This document shows, in pieces, positions 25,171 through 35,758 of a stretch of DNA of 64,000 nt. Under the pieces are notes generated by a model. It saw nothing but the letters and a program-made list of their open reading frames with translations, was not told the origin of the DNA and made no database searches. Numbering within the stretch: the stretch's first letter is position 1; each line of letters opens with the position of its first letter. Both the position numbers and the translations under genes were made by a program. The DNA is from Halichondria panicea (Eukaryota > Porifera > Demospongiae > Suberitida > Halichondriidae), in NCBI RefSeq assembly GCF_963675165.1, contig NC_087380.1, positions 2,501-66,500 on the forward strand, written 5' to 3'.

Positions 25171-27140
25171 CTTACTAGCTGCTGTGTATATACACACACA
25201 CACACACCTCTTACTAGCTGCTGTGTATATACAGGTGGGCAGTCTACAGACCACACTACACTCTGTACAGACTGAAGACAAGACACCAACTGACAACAAA
25301 CACACACAACCATCCAGCAAACCACCACCAAAGGTACATACTGTACATCTTTATAGGCTTAAGTTAGTCAGCTAATCCTTGTTCATGCAGATGGTGATGA
25401 GAGAGGTTCCCAGTGATCCCCCTAATCCATACCGTACTAGTAGACAGCCTGTGTGTGCTCACCTCACTCGCACCGCTGGGTTCCAGTCACACTCTGTCAT
25501 AGCAGCCAGTGAGTACCCCATCAGTTGTACTACCCTCCATCCCACCAAGCCACTACTAGTGAGTGCTAGTGATGACCACACTTGGAGAATGTGGAGCATT
25601 CCAAGGTAAGTCAATGAAGGATGCATTGAATGGCATGCTTTAAATTAAATCAAGAATTGCTTTAGGGCCCAAAAAGAAGAAGGGTGGGCTATAATTATAT
25701 CCCATGACTTGAGTAAATAAATTGTTTCACAGAAATCGGATCTTAGGCCACACCAAATTGATCTTATGTTTCACAGACTTTTAATCTCCAAAACAGACCA
25801 GGGTGACAGGCAAAAAGGGGGAAATCGATGAATATCACTATAAAACCACTATAACGGAGTCACAACAAACCACAAAAAGTCACTTTAGCAATACATTTTG
25901 ATAGATCATGTGGCCATTCTGACCTCTGACCTGGACCACTAATTGGTTTATTTTTGGCATTCTGCAAAAATATGACTCGAAAATCCGTGAAACATAAGAT
26001 TGGTGTGGCCTGCCTTAGTAATGGATTTGTAGCCCTTCCATTGGTCTATTGATTGGTGTTGACAGTAAGTGTTGGTTTCAGTGGAGAGCTAGTGTTGAGT
26101 GGTGAGGGACACAATGACTGGGTGTCTTGTGTGGAGTACTCGCCCAATGGCTTGTGTCTGGCCTCTACCTCGGGAGATGGGACAGTGAAACTCTGGAACA
26201 CATCATCATGTATCAATACCTTCTCAGAGCACCAGCAACCAGGTGACGTGCTTGTGTGTAGTAGTGACCAGCATTGTAGATACTGGTTGTGCAGTGTGGA
26301 GCTGCTCTTGGCACTGGGACAGTGTGTTACTAGCATCTGGTGGAATGGACCATACTGCCAAGATATGGGATACTGACAGGTAATGAATGCTTGTATATTA
26401 TACCTATTATTATTGATGCAGGGGTGTGTGTGTGACCACTCTGCGTGGCCATGCTAACTCCATCAACTGCCTCTCATTCATGGCTTATTCTAGTACACTA
26501 TTGACAGCCTCTGCTGACAAGACCATCTCTCTGTGGGACCTACGCACTGTGAGGAGCAGTCAGTAGACCTGTTATAGTAATAATGTCTTCTTGTGTGTAG
26601 GGTTTGTGTGCGCGGACTCTCTATGGTCATGCTAACTCTTGCAATGCAGTAGCACCCACACTCCAAGTAAGCCCTTCCCCTTCCCTCCCTTGTTGCCATG
26701 ACAACTGTGTTCAACCAGGGTTATGAAGTGTATTCTTGTGATTGTTTCGGAGCTCTGATACAATGGGACCTCCGCTCCAAGAGGAGACCTAACAAGAACT
26801 GGGAGCTGGGACCATGTGCTCTCAACTCACTGGCCGTGGACCCAGCAGGTAAGTACCTACTATATAGTGTGCTATATATCATACCTCTCCACTGGTTATA
26901 TGCAGGTAGTATTGTGTGCTGTGCTAGTGATGATGGGTGTGTGAGGATTGTGGATGCTGCCTCTGACAAGGTAAGCCTATAGTGTGTGTGTGTGAGTACT
27001 GACTGTGTGTGTGCGTGTGTGTGTGTGTGTAGGAATGGAGGCTGGAGGGAGATAGCCCTGTACTGAATGTGTTGCTCAACCATCAAGCTGACAACCTCTT
27101 CTCTGCAAGCTCATGTGGAGAAGTCACTATATGGCAATAA
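23995..27140 (+). CDS. SPAG16: SPAG16/PF20, axonemal central-apparatus WD40 protein
   Basis: Exons splice in phase. The N-terminal part is acidic (EELLEGDSDDGFTYEE). Next comes a LisH-like helix region (VVEDFVRNYLVQNGLLDTAG, VFEREWYQ) and a coiled coil (HVYAQ, NRLLEVSLEETSAQLERYKE, ERDYHRMHHRRVVQEKDKL, SHYSTYEPVLQQLQHKY). Seven WD40 repeats follow, starting at TTLHPTKPLLVSASDDHTWR and including STSGDGTVKLWNT, GGMDHTAKIWDTD, TASADKTISLWDLRTG, DCFGALIQWDLRS and ASDDGCVRIVD. It ends SSCGEVTIWQ at TAA 27,138-27,140. In Chlamydomonas and mammals this protein sits on the C2 central microtubule and is needed for ciliary motility. The start is uncertain: ATG at 23,995 or 24,028 gives a normal length, while one at 23,818 would add 59 residues of no recognised character. 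Confidence 0.93.
25745..26011. mobile_element. MITE-like palindromic element in a SPAG16 intron
   Basis: Inverted arms of about 32 bp. The left arm begins 'aggccacaccaaattgatct' at 25,745 and the right arm ends 'aagattggtgtggcct' at 26,011. The interior is AT-rich and non-coding. The element sits within the intron between the first and second WD40 exons. No open frame or clear target-site duplication was established. Confidence 0.8.
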
Positions 27141-27327
27141 CTGACATTATATTAGCAATTATTGTTTGTGACTGACTATGGTACACTAGACCTAGTAGTA
27201 GGTACACAGAGGGATATGGCATGTGGATATGACAGTAATTATTTATTCGTGACGTTCGAGGTCGAGCCGCGGTATGTTTTCAGGAGAACTTGAAAGGTGC
27301 ATTATTTAGAAACTTGCAGCAGCAATA

Positions 27328-27936
27328 ATGACAGAGTAAGTGTGTATGCCTTACAACACCGGTACTATATACCATACTGTACTATATACTGGTCCCTGCA
27401 GCTATCAGACAGACAAGAAGAGAAGGGAAGTGCAGATCAGAACACAAGTCAGTCAAAAGCTGGAGGAAAGTGGAGAGAGAGATAAGTAAGTGATTGATTC
27501 TGATAGTTGAACTAAAGCATTTGGTGTACAGACTCAAAGAGCTATTGCGTGGTCGTCTAAGAGAGTGTGGTTGGAGGGACCAGTTGAAGGACCATTGCAG
27601 AGGTGTGTGTGTTACACTAATAACCATCACTTGTGTGTATTGCTTTTATATCAGTTTTTATTTCTACTATGCAGTGATGTACTTTATATACTCAGGAAAG
27701 AATGTGTGTGTGTGTTAGTGTGTATTTCTGGCAGGTATCATCACTCAGAAGGGCCTCAGTAATGTCACTGTAGATGGTCTTATTCAAGAAATCACACCCA
27801 AAGCACGGGGTATGCAAGTGCCATCAATAGTCTATCAATACTCATTGCTTGTTCTCCACATGCAGCCTCTGTACCTGATGCTGTCAAGAAGGAGCTATTG
27901 ACACGCATACGAGAATACTTAGAGAAGCAAACTTAA
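27328..27936 (+). CDS. ENY2: ENY2/Sus1, subunit of SAGA deubiquitinase module and TREX-2
   Basis: Five exons join in phase. Exon 1 is tiny (ATG ACA GA at 27,328). The second encodes [20 protein letters not shown], then EESGERDK. The rest gives [60 protein letters not shown] and [11 protein letters not shown], with TAA at 27,934-27,936. At about 105 residues it matches the usual length of the family (about 100 residues, all helical). ENY2 wraps around Sgf11/ATXN7L3 in the SAGA H2B deubiquitinase module and binds GANP in the mRNA-export complex. The gene starts 188 bp after the SPAG16 stop on the same strand and ends 128 bp from the convergent CRAL-TRIO gene. Confidence 0.96.
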
Positions 27937-28063
27937 TCACCACTTCATGCATGCTCTCATTGTCAACATTGTCAATAATAATGATTTACAAAAACTAGTT
28001 TGAACTGTTTCATATAAATGGCAAGGCTGTATAAAATGATTATACAAGCATGATTGAATTAAG

Positions 28064-29647
28064 TTAATTCTGTCCAGTTGGGAATAATTTGATGGCAGCA
28101 TATTCCTCAACAGCTGACAATGTACCCCCATACTCCTCTGGTAGATACTCAGGGGGAATGACCTCATGCAGGGAGTCATAGTCAGTCCCATGCAACTGAA
28201 ACTGCACACATAGAGAGAGGTTAATACATGGACACACACACAGAGAGGCTTACCCTGTCTCGCAGCTTTTGCTTGAGGAATGGGCGGATTATAGTGAACA
28301 CTAGACTAAAGTACCACGGTTGAGAGAGCAAGTGGATGCCTTTGAAGCGTGCAGGGAATGATTCCTAGAGGAAGGTAGTAACATACACAGACTTACTCAC
28401 AGTGTACCCACAGTGTACCCACCTGCATGAGCTCTACTAGCACTCGGTGGTAACATACACAGACCTACTCACAGTGTACCCACAGTGTACCCACCTGCAT
28501 GAGCTCTACTAGCACTCGGTGGTAACATACACAGACTTACTCACAGTGTACCCACCTGCATGAGCTCTACTAGCACTCGGTGGTAACATACACAGACTTA
28601 CTCACAGTGTACCCACAGTGTACCCACCTGCATGAGCTCTACTAGCACTCGGTGGTAACATACACAGACCTACTCACAGTGTACCCACAGTGTACCCACC
28701 TGCATGAGCTCTACTAGCACTCGGTGGTAACATACACAGACCTACTCACAGTGTACCCACAGTGTACCCACCTGCATGAGCTCTACTAGCACTCGGTGGT
28801 AACATACACAGACCTACTCACAGTGTACTCACAGTGTACCCACCTGCATGAGCTCTACTAGCACTCGGTGGTAACATACACAGACCTACTCACAGTGTAC
28901 CCACAGTGTACCCACCTGCATGAGCTCTACTAGCACTCGGTGGTAACATACACAGACTTACTCACAGTGTACCCACAGTGTACCCACCTGCATGAGCTCT
29001 ACTAGCACTCGGTGGTAACATACACAGACCTACTCACAGTGTACCCACAGTGTACCCACCTGCATGAGCTCTACTAGCACTCCCTTCCTCACTGCCTCTT
29101 GTCCTGCAATGTGCATGGCAGCCATTAGAGAGAAGCCAGACAAATCCTCTACCACCACAAAACCGTGCACCTGTGCCTCCTCATCAATATCCAGTATCCT
29201 ATCAAACACCAACAATAGACTCTTGAGCAAATCTCCTGGCACTATATTGTCAAAGTCAAAACAGTCTACACGTATGATGATGACCCTAGGCCCATTGCGT
29301 GGTGGCAGTACACACAATCCTCCTCCACTCAGCAACCCCTCGGCTGACGACACACTCATCTCTCCCAGTATATGGGCATACTTGCTACGATACTTGTAGT
29401 AGTTGACATATAACTTCAACGAGCGATCAACATCAAACTTCTTAGCTCTGAGAAACCTCAACAGAAACTTGTCCTCTTTCCGAGCAAATATGAGGTTTTG
29501 CTCATACTGGTCATCAACAGTGGGCGTCCATTGCTCGATGCTGTCTCTGAGCTGTGAGATGACCTCCAGTCTCTTGTCAGGATCTTCAAACAACTCTTTC
29601 TGTGCCTTCTTGAGTGTGTCTCCGCTGAGGGACGATAAACTGGCCAT
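28064..29647 (-). CDS. CRAL-TRIO lipid-transfer protein (clavesin/TTPA/RLBP1 group)
   Basis: Three exons (29,647-29,060; 28,364-28,254; 28,201-28,064) encode 278 residues. The N-terminal CRAL-TRIO-N region contains EDKFLLRFLRAKKFDVDRSL (residues about 55-75). The lipid-binding CRAL-TRIO domain follows, with RVIIIRVDCFDFDNIVPGDL, VVVEDLSGFSLMAA, FKGIHLLSQPWYFSLVFTII, RPFLKQKLRDRFQLHG and LHEVIPPEYLPEEYGG. Length and motifs fit the cytosolic carriers of vitamin E, retinal or phosphoinositides. Within that group, wording such as FKGIHLL.QPWY and LP.E.GG is shared by clavesins, TTPA and RLBP1, so the ligand cannot be told from sequence alone. The first intron is filled with a 72-bp tandem repeat containing the exon edge. 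Confidence 0.9.
28381..29060. repeat. 72-bp minisatellite carrying a 5' splice site, ten copies
   Basis: The word 'ctgcatgagctctactagca' starts at 28,423, 28,495, 28,556, 28,628, 28,700, 28,772, 28,844, 28,916 and 28,988, and at 29,060 as the genuine exon end. The period is 72 bp, with one 61-bp unit. On the minus strand each copy reads as the last seven codons of exon 1 (VLVELMQ) followed by GTGGGT, the exon-1 donor. Confidence 0.95.
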
Positions 29648-29764
29648 TGTCTATACTAAGACCTGAGGCCACGCCCCTCTTCCCAGTTTGTTTGGTACTT
29701 TTCTATAGAATATGTACGCATATCTGATTTTGGTGACGACCATTACCAGTAGCCAGCCATAAAG
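29648..29764. promoter_or_regulatory. Divergent promoter between CRAL-TRIO and dsRBD-MBF1 genes
   Basis: The two opposing start codons are 117 bp apart, the shortest of the divergent intervals here. It has no clear TATA box. 'gccacgcccctcttccc' is GC-box-like. Confidence 0.55.
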
Positions 29765-30291
29765 ATGGATATGGATATGAATGCAATTCTTTGTGGAAGA
29801 AATCCAATCAGTCGTCTCCAGGAGATATGTCAGCAATGGGCGCTGCCTCCTCCTGTCTACAGAGAAGCTTCGGGTACCTACAGCCAGTTTGGTAGTGAGG
29901 TTACCTTCACAGTGGAGGGCAGCACGGTCACCTTCAACGGAATGGGCAGGAATAAAAAGATGGCCAAGACCAGATCTGCTGAGGAGGCGCTGATATTCCT
30001 GGCAGCCACTAAGCCTCACTTGTTGGAGCATCCCCCCCCTCCTGATCCTGTGAGTACCCACCCCCCACAGTGTGTGTGAGACTAGTGTGTGTTGTGCAGG
30101 AGATGTTAGACGAAGCCTTATCTGAGATACGTTTGAAAGGTACTGGACATGTTCAACTTGTGTATGTGTGTTATGTTATGTTCAGCTCAGGCCAATAAGC
30201 AGCGATCAGAGCCACTGGACATGCGAGCCTTGGCCAGGGAAACTGAGGAACTGAGTCGTACGTATCAAATACTCTAATGTGTGCAAGTGTC

Positions 30292-30345
<54 letters not shown>

Positions 30346-30571
30346 GATGTGAGGGTTAACTTGGACCTGAGCAAGTTGATCCAGCAAAGCAGGACAAGGC
30401 TCGGACTCAGTCAGAAAGAGTTTGCTGCTGTAAGTATTAAATGCACTAACAAAATGCTGATACTTGGTTCTACAGAGAATTAACGAGAAACCAATTGTGG
30501 TCATTGATTACGAAGGTAGTCGAGCCATCCCCAACAATCAGATCCTTGTTAAGATGGAGAGGACGTTGGGT

Positions 30572-30612
<41 letters not shown>

Positions 30613-30712
30613 GCTCATGAGTGTATTCACTATAGGAGTGCACTTGATAGGGGAGAGAGCTGGTCAACCCAAGGTACTGGGCAGAGGAAGCAAGAGGAGA
30701 GCTGCTCAATAA
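29765..30712 (+). CDS. dsRBD-MBF1 fusion protein (dsRNA-binding domain plus EDF1-like HTH)
   Basis: Six exons (29,765-30,049; 30,100-30,139; 30,186-30,257; 30,347-30,429; 30,476-30,569; 30,636-30,712) sum to 651 bases and join in phase into 216 residues. Residues about 12-80 form a double-stranded RNA-binding domain: [40 protein letters not shown] and [14 protein letters not shown], including the basic KKMAK helix start. Residues about 110-216 match MBF1/EDF1: [63 protein letters not shown], then [15 protein letters not shown], an XRE-type helix-turn-helix. The usual MBF1 N-terminal segment is missing and replaced by the dsRBD. MBF1/EDF1 is a transcriptional coactivator and a sensor of collided ribosomes. 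Retention of intron 1 would give a 104-residue dsRBD-only protein. A Met in exon 2 (30,103) could start an MBF1-only form. I know of no such fusion. Confidence 0.85.
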
Positions 30713-30973
30713 CTCAGACAATCACTTGAACATTAACTACATGTACACATCTTTTTGTTTCAAAGAATATAAAAACACAGCAAAAAAAATTGTTATGAGA
30801 ACTCTCTGACGACATCATAGCAGTGCAGCTGGGCGTGGTGTGGTAGTCATCCTCAATATGGCATAGTGTGGGCGTAGCTAGCTAGCTCAGGTATTCGATG
30901 TCTTGGCTTCTACGCTACGGCTGGCCAGAGAGACAGGACTAGTACTAGCGCTACAGTCTGAGCTGCAGATATA

Positions 30974-31382
30974 ATGGAGAGACTGCTGTCATTGCTACTA
31001 CTGTTAGGAACTGCACTACAAGTATCATGTAGCCTTGGTAAGAACACACACCAGATGACAGTAAGTTAGCTTGTGTGGTGTTGTCTGATGCTGTCCCATG
31101 GGCTTAGACTGATAGTAAACACAGGGAGAGCCTAATGCCACAGGCAGGCTAGATTGGTGCATGGGGAGAGCCTAATGCCACAGGCAGGCTAAATTGGTGC
31201 ATGGGTACTAGGTGCTGTCTTGGTGGACCATCATGCAGGTATTCATACACTAGTCTATAGACACAGAGCTTATTAGGTTGGTCTTGGCAGAATGAGTCAA
31301 TAGGACAATAGTTGTGTCTGTTCGAGTGTGTGAATATAGCCCCATTATTGAGTTAGCTGGAATGCAGTTATGCATTGTTTGT

Positions 31383-31423
<41 letters not shown>

Positions 31424-31436
31424 ACACACACACACA

Positions 31437-31500
<64 letters not shown>

Positions 31501-34500
31501 CAGTGAGTCTCCAGCCTTTAGCTCCGGAAATCTTTGAGGGCCAATCGTTAAATCTTTCTTGTAATACTTTGCTAATGTCACCTTTGACCTTCAGCTGGCT
31601 GAGGGATAGTACACTGTTACCGGGGGAAACAGACTCTACCCTGTCAGTATCTAGTGTACCATTGGAATGGAATGATTCTGTACTCACTTGTGTAATAGAG
31701 AATGTTGGAAACACCTCCACCAGGCTATCTGTGTTCCGTGAGTACACACACACACACACACACACACATGCACACACGCCCCCCCCACACACACACACAG
31801 CTAGGGAGCCAGTATTTACAGAGCACCCATCCAGTGTGACTGTAGACCAAGGTAGTGTGTTCAGTTTATCCTGCTCTGTCAGAGGGTTTCCTCCACCTAC
31901 TGTGCAATGGTATAAAGATGGCAGTGTTTTCTTAGTGATAGCCCCTCAAGGGACCAGCCTCGTCTTCCCTCCAGCATCTGATGAGTATGAGGGAGTGTAT
32001 CGATGTAGAGCACTACAGGAGAGTTCCCAACCTGTCTTCTCTAATACAGCCATCGTGACTGTCAGATGTAAGTGCATATTGTGTATATAGTTAGTTGTCC
32101 TTCAAAGTGAATGTTAACTCGAGTGTGTTTGTACAACACTGCCCATTAGGAATGTACTACTAATGCTAAAATGAAAATATTTGCATTTGGCACTTGCACT
32201 TTAAATAACATGTTTCTAATGAGTTGGATTGTAAACTTGGCATAATTATGACTCCTCAGAAGCTTTCTCTACTTCTGTTGAGTGGCTTCCTTGTTAGAAG
32301 GTGTTCTCACTCTATTAAGCCAGCTCTGTTATTCATAGTGTCTCTTGGTGGTGTCTATTATAAGTCCATTCATGTTCCCACTGGACATTAGGTGACAATC
32401 ACTTAATCACCTGTTGACACACAAGCATGCACACTGTACACACAGGCACACACTACACAATATCCACACCCACCCACGCACGCTCACTATCTATGCAGAC
32501 AGGCACACACACCTAACACACATACACGCCCCCACAGTCCCCCCAGAGTTTAATATACAACCAGAGTCACTGAGTGTGCTCAATAACACAGCAGCTTCCC
32601 TCAACTGCTCTGCTAAGGGAAATCCCCCACCCACCATATCATGGTTTCATAACGGAGAACAGGTTACCCCTGGTGACAGATTGGTTGTCCTTAACAACGG
32701 GAGTCTAATAATCGAGGCTGTGAGGATGACAGATAGTGGCGTGTACCGTTGCCATGCCAACAACTCCCTCGGCAACATAGAATCTGATGATGCCTTACTC
32801 ATGGTTGATTGTAAGTTGCTAAGCAACACAGTGTCATGTGACTTACTCGGCCCATGTTCCCACAGTGTTCCCCTTGTTCCGACGCACTCCACAAGACACA
32901 ACAGCTCAACTAGGAGATAGCGCTGTGCTCAACTGCTCTGTATTTGCTATACCCACTGCTGACTATACCTGGAGGCGTGATGGACTCACCCTAACCCTGG
33001 ATGGTGTTAGACTAGCCACTGACAATGGTTCCCTCATATTATCTGAGCTCTATCGCAACGACTCTGGTTCTTATGAGTGTACTGCTAGTAACCTGTATGG
33101 AGAAGTCACCTCTCAGCCTGCGCTACTCACTGTGTTAGGTAAGTGTGTGTGTGGGGGTACGCCCACTCACTCCCCACCCCCACATAGGTCCTCCACTACC
33201 CCCCACGGTGACACTGAGGGAGATAGGATCATCATGGTTGTTCTTGTCCTGGGATCCACCCCCACACACACTGCCTCCAGTGGGCAACTATCACCTCCTC
33301 TATAGACTAGCCATTCATAGCAGCTACTCAGAGATGGCCACACAACAACAGTTCCTCAACCTCACTGGACTCTACCCTAATGCACATTACCTCGTTAAGG
33401 TAATCCATATACATCATGTAATGGATGTGGTTACAGCAGTCCTTATATAGTCCTGTACATTGTATTCGTGTACATGTACTTGTCAGTGTACACACCATGT
33501 CCTAACAAGGTTTCAATCCTGGCAGGCTAGAGCAGAGTCTCCTCTTGGTTTGAGTGACTCGAGTCCTCTTGTGTCCAACACACACACACTAACTGGACTA
33601 CCTAATGGAGAGGGGGTCAAGGATGGACCTGACCACCTTCTAGTGGAGCATACTAGTCCTCAACATATCACTGTGCACTGGACAGTACCACAAGTAAGCC
33701 ACACTACTAGGAGTACACTATCAGTATCACTGTGTGTACACAGGAGCTATTGAATACTTCTTATGAGGGAGCTCAAGTGTCCTTACTCACTAGAGCTGGT
33801 GCTAATGTCATGGATGCTCAGTCTGTACAGAGCCCTGTCAGTCTAACAGATCTCTCACCAGCTACTGACTATTCAGTAGAGATAGCATTCCTGTTCACTG
33901 GTGGACACACTGGCCCACGCACCAGGAGATCAGTCACCACTCTCGATGGCAGTGAGTACTAGTCTATCTCCCTCTAGTTCCCTACCAGCCCCTTACTGTG
34001 TATCATCTCTCCCTCTAGTTCCCTCCCAGCCTGAGGATCTAAGCGTCACCCTACTATCACCAACCACCCTCATACTTGATTGGGAAATACCTTCAGAACC
34101 GAACGGAACCGTCATGGCTTACACCGTTACCGTGGGAACTAGAGAGATTGTTGTCAGGGATGGCAACACGACAGAGCTATTGCTAGGCAACCTGACGGCG
34201 TACACAGTGTACATATTGCGTGTCAGTGCTAACACATCAGCCGGACAAGGAGAAGCAGCTAGCATCAACATCACTACTCATCAAGATGGTGTGTGTGGGT
34301 GTGTATACTGTACTAGCATGTCATCCTCTCCTTGTTCTTTAGTGCCTCCTCCTCCAAGTGGACTTAGTGTTCAGCCAATCAATTCCACCGCCCTGCTGTT
34401 GTCATGGCAACCTCCCTCCCCCCTCCCTGGAGTGTTACTACACTATACTATCATGTACAACGACCAGAGCATCGTTATAGCCCCGCCCACAAGGTATCAT

Positions 34501-35108
34501 GTGGTTATATAGTGTCCATATATAACTAGCGGTTATATATAGGACGCTTGAGTTGACTGACCTGTCACCATACACACTGTATCAAGTCAGCATTGCCGCG
34601 ACAACCGAGGCAGGTATGGGGAACTTCAGTAGCACACAAGATGCTCGCACGCTAGTAGCAGGTGAGTGGGCGGTGGTGTGGGTGTGACCCTCTAGTGGTG
34701 TGGGTGGATATTACCCTCACTCTCTCACAGCTCCGACTGCCATTGCCATGGTGAGCAGTGTAGTACAGAGCTGTCCACATGGGATCACTGTTAGCTGGCT
34801 GATCTTTGAACCCTCCGCTATCAACGGACCTCCGAGTGAAACAAGTCTGAGGATTGATGTGTTTGGAGGAGAGGACAATAGAACCATCGCCATTGGTTAC
34901 CAGGAGGCAGGGGTGAGTGGGCGTGTGTGTTGTATGGGTATCTTAGTTGGTGAATATGGCATCCTGAGAGTAGATTGCTAAATTGTGTATTTTCTGAGAA
35001 ACTATCAGAAACTACATCCAGGCTATAGCTCATGGTCTGTTGTTGGCAGTTTTGGCCCCTTCCAGAGCTTTGATCTGAGCATAACTGTGGAGCCTTATAC
35101 ATCAGGAG

Positions 35109-35173
<65 letters not shown>

Positions 35174-35698
35174 AGCCAGGGTGTGTGGGTGTGTGGAGCC
35201 AGGGTGTGTCTTGTGTTGACCTCATTAGAGCATTGTTAGAATATCATACATACCTAACACACACACACACACAAGTACTGGGTTAAGGTTACGATGCGCA
35301 GTGTTTGCTCATGAATTATTCATGAGTTTTATTTTTTGTTTTTTTGTGAGAAAGGAAGATATTGTTTCTATTATTTTATGTGTCTATTCTGTTGCACTAC
35401 TCATAAGTAACTATTACAGCGATCTACAAACTGAAGAAAAATGCCATAGTTTACTAGCTAGTCGGCTATTTTTCCATATTTTTTGACTTCTACACGAGCT
35501 AACTCAATGACTGTTCATTGTTTTGAAGAAATTGTTTCGAGCCGCCCTGCCCCTTTCCTCCTTTAAATAGCCTTACTGGCAAAGAGCATGCAATATCTAG
35601 CATATAAAATGACGACTAGTATACAGTCAAGACAAGCTTCATTTAATACTGATATTACTGCGTGGGCGAACACTGCATCGTAACCTTAACTGTGCACA

Positions 35699-35758
<60 letters not shown>

